Origin: Thermococcus argininiproducens
Lineage (GTDB): Archaea; Methanobacteriota_B; Thermococci; Thermococcales; Thermococcaceae
Reading direction: 5' to 3'
DNA: 64,000 nucleotides
NCBI RefSeq assembly: GCF_023746595.1
Contig: NZ_CP080572.1
Location: 1,882,249-1,946,248, forward strand
In this document: one piece after another, positions 17,251-25,140 of the stretch
Layout: the number at the start of each line of letters is the position of its first letter
Position numbering within the stretch: the first letter of the stretch is position 1
Notes under the pieces: generated by a model
Seen by the model: only the letters and a program-made list of their open reading frames with translations
Told to the model about the DNA's origin: nothing
Database searches by the model: none
Program-made: the position numbers and the translations under genes

Positions 17251-17775
17251 GTGGAGAAAAGGTGGGTAGCCACAATACACCTGGATAGCCTTCGAATTGA
17301 AAATGACCCTTCTTTTAAATTTAAGTGTTTACCAGGATGTGGTAGATGCTGCATTGAGTTAGACATACCCTTAAGGAATGAGGACATTGCCAAAATAGAG
17401 GATCTTGGATACAACGCATGGGAATTCGTTGATTATGAGAAAATGTTCTATCGTGGGAACAAATTTTTAGGATATGGTCTAAAAAAGAGACCATTTGACG
17501 ACGCTTGCCCTTTCCTTCAGGAAGATGGTAAGTGCAAGATATACTCCCATAGACCACTTGCATGTAAACTCTATCCTTTTATCTTAGTTAGACATGGTCT
17601 AGCCCTCGAAGTATACCTCAAAGAAGATTCTTTCTGTAAGGGAATTAATCACCCCGAGGGCGAACCTATCACACTCGAGCTTGCCCTCAGATACTTTGGA
17701 GACGTTATTAGAGAATACCAGCATAAACTGGGAATCTTAAACACGCACTACAAACCAGAAAATCTTACAATTTGA
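17251..17775 (+). CDS. YkgJ-family cysteine-cluster protein
   Basis: 174 residues. The metal-binding pattern is CLPGCGRCCIELDIPL near residues 25-40, then DDACPFLQEDGKCKIYSHRPLACKLYPF, and a later Cys (SFCKG). This Cys-rich pattern defines the YkgJ/UPF0153 family, which binds Zn2+ or an Fe-S cluster; the function is unknown. GTG at 17251 follows GAGGTGAT. It lies 12 bases after the RAM-domain gene, probably in the ffh operon. Confidence 0.85.
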   Translation: MEKRWVATIHLDSLRIENDPSFKFKCLPGCGRCCIELDIPLRNEDIAKIEDLGYNAWEFVDYEKMFYRGNKFLGYGLKKRPFDDACPFLQEDGKCKIYSHRPLACKLYPFILVRHGLALEVYLKEDSFCKGINHPEGEPITLELALRYFGDVIREYQHKLGILNTHYKPENLTI

Positions 17776-17839
17776 AGGCCAACCGAAACATATTTATACA
17801 TTTTTCTGTCAATATTATCTACCAACAGGAGGTGGGAGC

Positions 17840-18553
17840 TTGAGTCAAATAGAAGCTGTCAAGGAAAAACTTCGAGTTATCAGGATTTTAAGGCTTTTGA
17901 AGAAGAATTACACCTATGAAGAGTTATCAAGGATTACAGGCCTTCCAATCACAGTGCTAAACAGATACGTGAGAGGGAAAGTTCTTCCAAGTACCCAGAG
18001 AACTAAGGAGTTAATAGAGGTACTCTCACCTTACCTAAACCTAGAAGAAGAAGTTAGGCGGAGAATAATATTTGATAAGCATGGACTATTTGACAATTTG
18101 AAAATTCTTAGTGATAGTGACTTAATGAGCCTCATTGCCGAGACCATTGCCTCAAAATATAGGGAAGTGAAGATAGACAAGATATTAACGGCTGCCACAG
18201 ATGGTATTCCTTTGGCAATCCACATCGGAAATGAACTTGGTGTCGATGTAGTTTATGCTAAAAAGAAGAGAGAGGTTGGTGTGGAGAAGTTCTATGAGGT
18301 GAATTATGTATCAAGTTCTTCTGGTAGTGTTATGACACTTTATCTGCCCTACTGGGCTATTAAAAAAGGAGAAAATGTGCTCATAGTCGATGATGTGGTA
18401 AGAAGTGGAGAAACCCAAAAGGCATTGTTAGAAATGTGTAAACAGGCCAATGCTACCCCGGTAGGAATGTTCTTCCTGATAAGCGTTGGTACCGTCGTTG
18501 AAAGAATAAATGAGGAATATAATATCCCTGTGGATGTTATGATTCAACTTTAA
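17840..18553 (+). CDS. GfcR-type regulator: HTH plus phosphoribosyltransferase domain
   Basis: 237 residues. Residues about 12-50 form a helix-turn-helix (EELSRITGLPITVLNRYVRG); residues about 90-237 are a type I PRTase with the PRPP motif VLIVDDVVRSGET at 180-192. The architecture is that of PyrE-like archaeal transcription regulators (GfcR/PurR type), which sense PRPP or nucleotides rather than make them. TTG start after GGAGGTG; a TATA box (ATATTTATACAT) lies upstream near 17789-17800. Regulation of sugar or purine genes is the likely role; the target genes are not shown by this sequence. Confidence 0.88.
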   Translation: MSQIEAVKEKLRVIRILRLLKKNYTYEELSRITGLPITVLNRYVRGKVLPSTQRTKELIEVLSPYLNLEEEVRRRIIFDKHGLFDNLKILSDSDLMSLIAETIASKYREVKIDKILTAATDGIPLAIHIGNELGVDVVYAKKKREVGVEKFYEVNYVSSSSGSVMTLYLPYWAIKKGENVLIVDDVVRSGETQKALLEMCKQANATPVGMFFLISVGTVVERINEEYNIPVDVMIQL

Positions 18554-18585
18554 TTTTAATTTTTATTACTTTTGGAGGCCCCCCA

Positions 18586-18936
18586 ATGGAAGTTGAGAAT
18601 ATTCAAACAGAAGATAGATTCATGATATACAACGTTATGGGTAAAAGTATAATGGTGGAAACGGAGTTAAACAAGGAATTTAGATTTATTTGCCCAATTG
18701 AAGAATGTGGAGAAACCATAGAGATTCAGGGCATTATAAAAATAGTATCACTGGAAGAGTACAAGAGAGTCCTCAAAGAGACTCTCAAAGAACATGCAGA
18801 ATTTGAAGCCATCAAAACTCTAAACCCCACTCCCCTGATATTTGAAGGTACTGTAAACGGAAAAAAGGTAAAACTTCCCGCAGAGAGCGTTCAAAGTCTC
18901 GCCAAACGCTTCATAGACACTTTTCTAAACCTCTAA
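18586..18936 (+). CDS. Hypothetical protein with a CPxxECG motif
   Basis: 116 residues starting at an ATG after GGAGG. The N-terminal part is beta-rich with one Cys pair (CPIEECG), the middle is a charged helix (LEEYKRVLKETLKEHAEF), and the end is KKVKLPAESVQSLAKRF. No membrane segment or signal. I do not recognise the family. It ends overlapping tail-to-tail by 12 bases with the lrp gene on the other strand. Confidence 0.7.
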   Translation: MEVENIQTEDRFMIYNVMGKSIMVETELNKEFRFICPIEECGETIEIQGIIKIVSLEEYKRVLKETLKEHAEFEAIKTLNPTPLIFEGTVNGKKVKLPAESVQSLAKRFIDTFLNL

Positions 18937-19368
18937 TGTGAAATCCTCCTTCACCACTTCCATAGCAACATGTGTGTAAGTTTTTTCCACCCCATCTATC
19001 CTGAGAAGTTTCTTCACAAATTTATTCATATCTTCTCGTCCCCTAAATTTTGCAATTACAATTATGTCATACTCTCCAGTTACGTCATATACACATGCCA
19101 CATGGGGATCTTTAGATATCTCTCGTTCGATCTCAATTATCCTCTTCCCTTGGGCCCTAACTCCAATAATGGTTGTCAGATCATAACCCAACTTACTGTA
19201 ATCAAGTTTTGGGGTAAAGCCCAAGATCACTTTCTCTTCTTCCAGCTTTTTAAGCCTGTTATAAACTGTTCCAACTGCAATTCCCAATTTCTTGGCTATC
19301 TCTCTATAAGAAAGTCTAGCGTCTTTCTGAAGGATCGAGATTATCTTCCTATCGAGCTCATCCACCAT
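18925..19368 (-). CDS. Lrp/AsnC-family transcription regulator
   Basis: 147 residues. HTH at about 1-55 (DARLSYREIAKKLGIAVGTVYNRLKKLEEE), followed by the RAM domain (VACVYDVTGEYDIIVIAKF, GVEKTYTHVAMEVVKEDF). ATG start with a weak upstream site. It stands opposite the tRNA-Arg gene with a promoter region between 19369 and 19440. It is one of four full or partial Lrp-type genes in the first 20 kb. Ligand and targets cannot be told. Confidence 0.92.
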   Translation of the reverse strand: MVDELDRKIISILQKDARLSYREIAKKLGIAVGTVYNRLKKLEEEKVILGFTPKLDYSKLGYDLTTIIGVRAQGKRIIEIEREISKDPHVACVYDVTGEYDIIVIAKFRGREDMNKFVKKLLRIDGVEKTYTHVAMEVVKEDFTLEV

Positions 19369-19482
19369 TCCTCTACACCAAAGAGAATTTGAAAAATACT
19401 TTAAATACCCTTGGATTTTTGTTAAATAGAATAGTTTAACACAAAATTTATAAGCGAGAAAGAACGGATAGGAAACGGGAGT

Positions 19483-19560
19483 GGACCGGTAGCCTAGCCA
19501 GGATAGGGCATCGGCCTCCTAAGCCGAGGGTCCCGGGTTCGAATCCCGGCCGGTCCGCCA
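19483..19560 (+). tRNA. tRNA-Arg (anticodon CCT)
   Basis: Full cloverleaf: acceptor GGACCGG / CCGGTCC, anticodon stem TCGGC/GCCGA around loop CTCCTAA (anticodon CCT, reads AGG), T arm CCGGG-TTCGAAT-CCCGG, discriminator G and encoded CCA at 19558-19560. A TATA-like AAAATTTATAAG lies at about 19443-19454. No intron is seen. Confidence 0.95.
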
Positions 19561-19601
19561 GAAGAATTCTTTGTTGTTATACAAGAAAAATAAAATGAGT
19601 T

Positions 19602-19662
19602 CTGTCTCAGGTGTGATGGCCCTCATCATCTTTCAGTGCCGGGCCACGCCCATCATCGACAG
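19602..19662 (-). ncRNA. Box C/D guide sRNA
   Basis: Read on the minus strand: terminal stem CTGTC / GACAG (19658-19662 with 19602-19606), box C ATGATGG (19650-19656), box D' CTGA (19633-19636), box C' ATGATGA (19623-19629), 12-nt guide GGGCCATCACAC, box D CTGA (19607-19610). All elements have standard spacing. A TATA box (CTTTAAATTG on the minus strand, about 19683-19692) fits a start near 19665, and a T-rich run follows the 3' end. It should guide 2'-O-methylation of rRNA or tRNA. Confidence 0.85.
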
Positions 19663-19741
19663 TAGAATCTCAATAATCAATTTAAAGAAATTTTCGACAA
19701 AGTTAAAAATGTCAAATAAAATGCTCCTCAGGTGAGGTCTT

Positions 19742-19945
19742 ATGATTAAGGTCAAGGTCATTGGAAGAAAAATCGAGAGAGAGGTAGAGTATCAGAAGGG
19801 TATGAAAGTTAAAGATGTGCTTAGAGCAGTTGGATTCAACACAGAAAGTGCAATAGCAAAGGTGAATGGGAAAGTAGCTTTAGAAGATGATCCTGTTAAA
19901 GATGAGGATTATGTTGAAGTTATTCCAGTCGTTTCTGGAGGTTGA
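19742..19945 (+). CDS. Small archaeal ubiquitin-like / MoaD-ThiS family protein
   Basis: 67 residues with a beta-grasp pattern (KVKVIGRKIEREVEY, GMKVKDVLRAVGF, AIAKVNGKVALED, DYVEVIPVVSGG) and the C-terminal Gly-Gly required for adenylation and thiocarboxylate or isopeptide formation. It may serve as sulfur carrier for tRNA thiolation or as a SAMP modifier. AGGTGAGG precedes the ATG. It stands alone, transcribed away from the C/D sRNA. Which role it has cannot be decided from sequence. Confidence 0.9.
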   Translation: MIKVKVIGRKIEREVEYQKGMKVKDVLRAVGFNTESAIAKVNGKVALEDDPVKDEDYVEVIPVVSGG

Positions 19946-20029
19946 GACTTAACCTTTTATCATTTGGAGAAGATTCCTTCCGAAAGGGGAGGAAATGCAA
20001 ACACTCTAAAAGTGAGCACCGAAGGATGA
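19946..20029 (+). pseudogene. Short tnpB-type C-terminal fragment
   Basis: Directly after the stop of the ubiquitin-like gene, and in the same frame, an open stretch reads to a stop at 20027 and includes PSERGGNANTLKVSTEG. The parts GNANTLK and TE match GDANTLKAGTEKFKY on the minus strand at 27097-27150 and GDTNT..VDTEKVKY at 15375-15420. DNA identity with the 27097-27150 copy is high over about 50 bases. It is a fragment without the hairpin region; 20030-20051 holds nothing I can name. Confidence 0.5.
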
Positions 20030-20051
20030 TAATGAGTGGTTCCAATATACT

Positions 20052-20306
20052 TCACACAAAAGAAGCACTTACGAGTGGATAAGAAAACCTCCAAGACCCT
20101 TCGCATACTCTCTCACTAAGACTTTTCCACTTGACCTCGACGAACAGAGCTTTTTTCTCTCGCTCGTTCAAAGCAACAACTCTATTTTTTTCATCCCTGT
20201 GCCACCATCTTCCAATCTTTGTAAACTTGAACGGGAGCTTTTGTTCTATATTGAGCCTGATAAAGAACCCTTTGCCATGTCCGTGAAGGTGAAGCTCAAA
20301 TGTCGA
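20052..20306 (-). pseudogene. C-terminal relic of an archaeal ATPase (DUF234 domain)
   Basis: On the minus strand the frame reads LPFKFTKIGRWWHRDEKN, then RVVALNEREKKALFVEVKW and KSLSER. This is the nuclease-like DUF234 tail (IGRWW-D and ALFVEVKW motifs) of the COG1672 archaeal ATPase family. The Walker-motif part and a start codon are absent, and the sequence after KSLSER turns into unrelated residues before a stop. A different relic, the N-terminal part of such an ATPase, lies at 35586-35792. 20307-20459 shows nothing further. Confidence 0.65.
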
Positions 20307-20459
20307 TTAAGATCGTGCTTAGAGGTTTCAATTGCAACTTCTAACAACATATCTCTTCTGAGAATGACCGTCACTGTGATCATTGAGAGGAGGAAACAAA
20401 AAGGTCTTAGAAAGCCTTGAAGAACTCAATACTCTTTCCTACCAAAAAAAGAAGAAAAA

Positions 20460-21653
20460 CTAACCAAGTCTTTCCTTCATGAACTTCTCCAAGTTGTCCA
20501 TAGCCTCTTCCAGAATAGGCACTGGTGCAAGGAATATTGAACGGAAGTGCATTTCTCCTCCTTCTCCAAATCCAGACCCGTGGACAAATAGCACATGGGC
20601 ATTATGGAGAACATCAAGTACAAATTCCTTGTCGTTCTTCCATGGGCCATCCTCAATCTTGGGGAAGATATAGAAAGCTCCTTCCGGTTTTTGGGTGCTT
20701 ATTCCAGGTATTTCATTTAGGCGCTTGTATATGTAATCTCTCCTCTCCTTAAGCTTTGCCATGTACTCATCCAAATAATCCATTGGGCCTGTAAGACCTG
20801 CTATAGCAGCTTTTTGGGCAGGAGTGTTTGGACAGAGTCTAATCCTCGCCAGTTTTCCAATGGCTTCTCTTACTTCAGCAAGCTTGTTTTCTGGATCAAC
20901 GAAACACATGTATCCTAAACGCCAACCTGTAGCGAAATAAACCTTTGAAAGGCCATTCATTATTATCACAGGTACATCTTTAGTTAGAGAAGCTGGAGAA
21001 ACGTGTTTTCCTTCGTATGTCATAAGATCGTAGATCTCATCGCTTATTATTGGTATGTCATATTCTCCAGCGAGATCAATTATTTCCTGAAGAGTTTTCT
21101 TCTCATATAATGCACCAGTTGGGTTGTTTGGATTTATGACTGCTATAGCCCTTGTCTTGTCGCTTATTTTTTTCCTCATGTCATCAATATCCGGCTGCCA
21201 CCCCTCTTCCTCAATTGTCCTATAGGCCACTGGGACTCCACCATAAAAGTGTACCAAAGCCACGTAAGGCGGATAACTTGGACCGGGGATAAGTATCTCT
21301 TCCCCTCCATCTATCAGGGCCCCAAAGATAAATTGCAAAGCTTCAGTAACAGCTGCCGTAACCTGAACGTCCTCTGGTGTTATATCAACCCCATTCTTTT
21401 TCTTTTCCCTTTCAACTATGGCTGCTCTAAGGTCTTTGTCCCCCTCACTGTCCCCATAATAGTTGTGACCTTCCATTATGGCCTCACAATAGGCTTTTTT
21501 CATATGCTCTGGTGGTTGAAAATCAAACTTTACTGGGTCCCCTATATTCAGTTTGATAATTTTAACACCTTGTTTTTCAAGTTCTCTTGCCGGAAGAACG
21601 ACGTCTCTAATGGCATACTCAATGCCCATAGCCCGTTTAGATGCCTTTATCAT
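20460..21653 (-). CDS. Alanine aminotransferase
   Basis: 397 residues, class I aminotransferase. It closely follows the Pyrococcus furiosus alanine aminotransferase: IRDVVLPARELEKQG, LNIGDPVKFDFQPPEH, INPNNPTGALYEKKTL, SDEIYDLMTYEG, and the PLP lysine in NGLSKVYFATGWRLGY. It interconverts pyruvate + glutamate with alanine + 2-oxoglutarate, the main electron and nitrogen overflow route in these fermenters. ATG at 21653 follows GGAAGGTGAT; GTG 21662 and ATG 21659 are too near that site. Its 2-oxoglutarate product links to KGOR at 51970-54869. Confidence 0.94.
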   Translation of the reverse strand: MIKASKRAMGIEYAIRDVVLPARELEKQGVKIIKLNIGDPVKFDFQPPEHMKKAYCEAIMEGHNYYGDSEGDKDLRAAIVEREKKKNGVDITPEDVQVTAAVTEALQFIFGALIDGGEEILIPGPSYPPYVALVHFYGGVPVAYRTIEEEGWQPDIDDMRKKISDKTRAIAVINPNNPTGALYEKKTLQEIIDLAGEYDIPIISDEIYDLMTYEGKHVSPASLTKDVPVIIMNGLSKVYFATGWRLGYMCFVDPENKLAEVREAIGKLARIRLCPNTPAQKAAIAGLTGPMDYLDEYMAKLKERRDYIYKRLNEIPGISTQKPEGAFYIFPKIEDGPWKNDKEFVLDVLHNAHVLFVHGSGFGEGGEMHFRSIFLAPVPILEEAMDNLEKFMKERLG

Positions 21654-21776
21654 AACCATCACCTTCCAAAGTAGGTCAAAAATATTTGTTTTCCGAGCAT
21701 AAAAATTTTTCTTATTGTAGAATTACTCTTCATATTTGAGAGATAGCTTTAAAAAAGAAAAAACGTAGCTATTTCA

Positions 21777-21832
21777 GGCAATGACGATTAGCAAGCATGC
21801 TGAAGAATGATGACGTGAACACCCTCCGAGCC
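21777..21832 (+). ncRNA. Box C/D guide sRNA
   Basis: Terminal stem GGC (21777-21779) / GCC (21830-21832); box C ATGACGA (21781-21787), 12-nt guide TTAGCAAGCATG, box D' CTGA (21800-21803), box C' ATGATGA (21807-21813), 12-nt guide CGTGAACACCCT, box D CCGA (21826-21829). Both guides have exactly 12 bases and the D'-C' spacer is 3. A TATA box, AGCTTTAAAAAAG (21745-21757), is at the right distance. Box C and box D each carry one departure from consensus. Confidence 0.85.
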
Positions 21833-21963
21833 TTTGTATTCACTTCAAAGTTTAAGAAAATCAGCGAATATTTGTCTTTATTCCTTTTGTAGTTACCCGA
21901 TTCTTGTTCTTTTGATCAAAAAATTTATTAACACGCGTTGCACACTTAGAAAAAGTGGATATA

Positions 21964-22788
21964 ATGGGGATTGTTGAAATCCTCTCAAGTGAAGAGTTTA
22001 ATGAAAGTATCACTCTCCTAATCAATATAATAACAATAGCCCTAGCTCTCAAGTTCAGGAAACCATTTAAGGAGCGATATATGGGTGCAGGAAAGTTTTA
22101 TGATGCTTTGCTTCTTGCCACGGTGGTATGGTTTATCGCAGAGTGCTTCTATGCTCCAGCATATTTTTCAGATTACTTCACAGAAGAATTTATAAAAAAG
22201 TCGGAATGGATTGCAGACAACATATGGGTAATATTCCAACTGTTGTTTCTTTATGCATTTGCATCACTTTTTGGAGCACTTGTGAGTAGGTATGCAATAG
22301 GGGTTATCAAAGAGAGATCTCTAAAAGACTCAGACAGCCTAGATGCTAGTTTAACTTCAGGCTCTTATATTGTAATTCCCGGAAAAGAGAAGGAAATTTT
22401 CCTAAGTATCCTACAAAAGCGTCCTGGATTCATTATTTCCCGAACCTCACCTGACAAAGTGAAAACATTTTTTGGAGTTAAGGAAACCCCTATAATGTGG
22501 CTTACAAAAGTAGAATGTGAACAGTGCATATGGCCTACAAACCTTGAGTACCTAGGACATTTGATAGTAGACTTTCTCAAAAAGGACAATATTCCAAAAG
22601 TAGTACTGATAGAGGGATTGGAATACCTCGCTCTTGAGAACAACTTTGAGAGGATCTTTAAGTTTCTCTCCAGCATTAAAGATTACGCTGTTCTAACGAA
22701 TTCAATAGTTCTCCTGGTAATTTCTCCAGAGGCATGGAATAAAAACCAATGGGCGATATTAAAGAAGGAATTCCCAGTGATAGAATAA
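21964..22788 (+). CDS. Membrane-anchored DUF835 protein
   Basis: About 274 residues. The first 120 include three hydrophobic segments (SITLLINIITIALAL, FYDALLLATVVWFIAE, IWVIFQLLFLYAFASLFGAL). The C-terminal ~150 residues are a DUF835 domain with GFIISRTSPDKVK, WLTKV, VVLIEGLEYLALENNFERIFKFL and a final strand TNSIVLLVI, resembling ATPase-like Walker B folds. It probably senses or signals at the membrane. ATG 21964 is preferred over GTG 21955. A second DUF835 protein is at 32354-33304. Confidence 0.8.
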   Translation: MGIVEILSSEEFNESITLLINIITIALALKFRKPFKERYMGAGKFYDALLLATVVWFIAECFYAPAYFSDYFTEEFIKKSEWIADNIWVIFQLLFLYAFASLFGALVSRYAIGVIKERSLKDSDSLDASLTSGSYIVIPGKEKEIFLSILQKRPGFIISRTSPDKVKTFFGVKETPIMWLTKVECEQCIWPTNLEYLGHLIVDFLKKDNIPKVVLIEGLEYLALENNFERIFKFLSSIKDYAVLTNSIVLLVISPEAWNKNQWAILKKEFPVIE

Positions 22789-22797
22789 AAATTAAAA

Positions 22798-23907
22798 TTA
22801 GAAGAGTGCACCATATTTGTAAAATATCTGACATGTGCCCTCATAAGATACCATACATGGACCAACGGGATTCCTCGGAGTGCATGTTTTTCCAAATAGA
22901 GGACACTGAGTAGGCAAGGCTAGACCCCTCAGTATTGCCCCACATATACAGCCTTTTTCTAAATCGGGAAGCTCTGGAGGCCTAATCTTGAAGAGACTCC
23001 TTATTTCGTAGTCTTTGTATTCCTTTTTAAGTTCCAAGCCACTATTGGGTATTACTCCCAGGGCCCTCCATTTTGCATCTACAGTCTCAAAAATAGCTTC
23101 TATAGTCTTCTGAGCTTTCACATTTCCCTCATATTTAACAACCCTTGTATACTGGTTTTCTATCTTAGCTTCCCCTTTCCGTATAATCCTTAGAAGCATG
23201 AACACACCCATAAGGAAATCTACCGGTTCAAAACCTGCCACAACTTGCGGAACACCGTATTCCTTTGTTATGTATTCCCATCCCTTAACTCCTATGATGG
23301 TGGAGACATGTCCAGGATCAACTAATCCGTCGAAGACTGTCCCCTGCTTTATTAGTGCCTCCACTGCAGGGGGAGTTAGTCGGTGAACAGAATATATTTT
23401 AAAATTCTCAATCTCCTTTTCAATGACTTCGTTTAATATTCCTGCCGCTGGAGCTGTTGTGGTTTCAAAACCTGGAGAGAAGTGAACAACAAGTTTATTA
23501 CTCTCTTTAAGAGCAATCTTATAAGAATCGTATATTGAGTAAACAACCCTAACATCAAAACCTTCACTTTTTAAATCTGCAAAGCTACCAATTGCAGTCG
23601 GGATCTTATACATGTCACCAAAGGTCGTCAGGATAATCTCCTCACCCTCTTCCTTCGCCTTACGCACTATCTCCATCATTGTAGCTATATCTTCTGCAGG
23701 TGTGATACAAACAGGACACCCTGGGCCACTCATTATTTTAACGTTTTCCGGGAGAAGAGACCTTATTCCATTTCTAGTAACTGTATCCTCATGAGTTCCA
23801 CAAACGTGCATAAGTTTTACTTCTCTTCCTATTTTTTCAGCCTCTTTCTTTATGCCCATCAATATTTTTTGAGCTAATTCCCTATCTTGGAATATTGAGA
23901 GCTCCAT
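22798..23907 (-). CDS. hypD: Hydrogenase maturation factor HypD
   Basis: 369 residues. HypD motifs are present: LMHVCGTHEDTV, MSGPGCPVCITP, FGDMYKIP, FSPGFETTTAPAA, GLVDPGHVSTIIG, and the C-terminal 4Fe-4S cysteines (GCICGAILRGL, PTQCPLFGKTC). With HypC it assembles the Fe(CN)2CO unit of NiFe hydrogenases. ATG 23907 lies 2 bases after the hypC stop region and after GGAGG, so the two genes are coupled. No hydrogenase structural genes are in this window. Confidence 0.97.
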   Translation of the reverse strand: MELSIFQDRELAQKILMGIKKEAEKIGREVKLMHVCGTHEDTVTRNGIRSLLPENVKIMSGPGCPVCITPAEDIATMMEIVRKAKEEGEEIILTTFGDMYKIPTAIGSFADLKSEGFDVRVVYSIYDSYKIALKESNKLVVHFSPGFETTTAPAAGILNEVIEKEIENFKIYSVHRLTPPAVEALIKQGTVFDGLVDPGHVSTIIGVKGWEYITKEYGVPQVVAGFEPVDFLMGVFMLLRIIRKGEAKIENQYTRVVKYEGNVKAQKTIEAIFETVDAKWRALGVIPNSGLELKKEYKDYEIRSLFKIRPPELPDLEKGCICGAILRGLALPTQCPLFGKTCTPRNPVGPCMVSYEGTCQIFYKYGALF

Positions 23908-23909
23908 GT

Positions 23910-24134
23910 TCATTCCTCCATGGCCTTCATAACTTCTTCCCAAGCTTTAATGCTCTCAAGGGCGGTCTTCTCATCAAGCTTTTCAATAGCAAACCCAGTG
24001 TGGACTATAACATAATCTCCCACTTTGACATCTTTTACGAAGTCTATTCTCGCTTCTCTTTTAACTCCTCCAAAATCCACTATAGCAACGTTATCCTTAA
24101 TTTCAATAACCTTAGCAGGTATTGCCAAACACAT
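23910..24134 (-). CDS. hypC: Hydrogenase maturation chaperone HypC
   Basis: 74 residues with the obligatory N-terminal MCLAIPAKVIEI (the catalytic Cys2), a small OB-like barrel (VAIVDFGGVKREARID, VGDYVIVHTGFAIEKL) and a C-terminal helix. It carries the iron centre with HypD. AGGTGA precedes the ATG. It is the first gene of a hypC-hypD pair. Confidence 0.97.
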   Translation of the reverse strand: MCLAIPAKVIEIKDNVAIVDFGGVKREARIDFVKDVKVGDYVIVHTGFAIEKLDEKTALESIKAWEEVMKAMEE

Positions 24135-24211
24135 TTTCTCTCACCTAAAATGGGTACGGGAACTGGTTTTTAATTCTTTTTTAAACCATAAGTTGTTCAC
24201 AGAATTGTGTA

Positions 24212-25093
24212 CTAAATGAGACCAATATCCAACAGGACCTGCTCTATATCTTCTAAAGCCTCCTCATCCAAGGGAAGAGCAGGCATTCTGGGATAGCCCA
24301 CTTCAAGCCCACACATTCTCATAGCTTCTTTTATAGCACTTATCTGGTTATACTTCTTCACAATAACCTCATTGAGATAGTTTACCATAAGTTGCAGTTT
24401 CCTAGCTCTTTCATACTTTTTCTCAAGAAATGCATTATACAGTTCCACACAAAGCCTTGGAGCGACATTGGCTACAGCAACAACAGCCCCATGTGCTCCC
24501 AAAAGCCATGAAGGATACATTACATCTGCTGTTCCAGCCAAAATGTTTATTTTGTCTCCCACTCTTCTTATAAGTTCGGCTATTCTACCTATTGATCCAC
24601 TGGAGTCTTTTATTCCCACAATATTTGAATGTTCCTCCACAAGTTCTTCAATCGTATCAAGATCGATATTAATCGTAGTGAACTTTGGAACATTATAAAG
24701 CAAAATGGGGATATCTACCTCATAAGCTATCCTTGAATAATGAGCCAAAAGTTCGCGTTTATTGGGCTTAAAGTAATAGGGCGGGGCAATTAGAACTGCA
24801 TCAACGCCAATATCCCAAGCTTCCTTTGCAAGCTGAATAGTCTCCCTCGTTGAATTCTCAGCAACCCCGGCTATAACAGGAAGAAGAGACTCCTCTCTGA
24901 CAATCTTCAAAATCCTTAATTTCTCTTCAAAGCTAAGATAGGGAAATTCACCATTACTTCCCAAAGTTACCAGTCCATTAAGCTTTGCATCTGCAAAATA
25001 GTGAACGAGTTCTCTCAGTATCTCCTCATTTATCTCTTCTCTATCATCAAAGGGCGTTACATGAGGAACAAAAATACCCTCAAACATAGGCAT
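24212..25093 (-). CDS. DapA/NAL-family aldolase (dihydrodipicolinate synthase-like)
   Basis: 293 residues, TIM barrel. Family motifs: VPHVTPF, LGSNGEFPYLSFEEK (in place of GTTGE), YNVPKFT with the catalytic Tyr, and the Schiff-base Lys in VGIKDSSG. Members include DHDPS, N-acetylneuraminate lyase and 2-keto-3-deoxy sugar-acid aldolases. No lysine-synthesis genes lie beside it; its divergent neighbour is a PfkB kinase, so a sugar-acid aldolase or catabolic role is more likely. No clear ribosome binding site: the message may be leaderless. TTG 25096 is the alternative start. Confidence 0.85.
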   Translation of the reverse strand: MPMFEGIFVPHVTPFDDREEINEEILRELVHYFADAKLNGLVTLGSNGEFPYLSFEEKLRILKIVREESLLPVIAGVAENSTRETIQLAKEAWDIGVDAVLIAPPYYFKPNKRELLAHYSRIAYEVDIPILLYNVPKFTTINIDLDTIEELVEEHSNIVGIKDSSGSIGRIAELIRRVGDKINILAGTADVMYPSWLLGAHGAVVAVANVAPRLCVELYNAFLEKKYERARKLQLMVNYLNEVIVKKYNQISAIKEAMRMCGLEVGYPRMPALPLDEEALEDIEQVLLDIGLI

Positions 25094-25140
25094 CAATTTA
25101 AAAAGAACCTTAACCTAATTAAACCTTGCGGGTGGAAGAA

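Noticed and set aside
20199..20420. A 73-codon plus-strand frame
   Set aside because: It lies opposite the recognisable DUF234 relic on the minus strand and has no similarity of its own.
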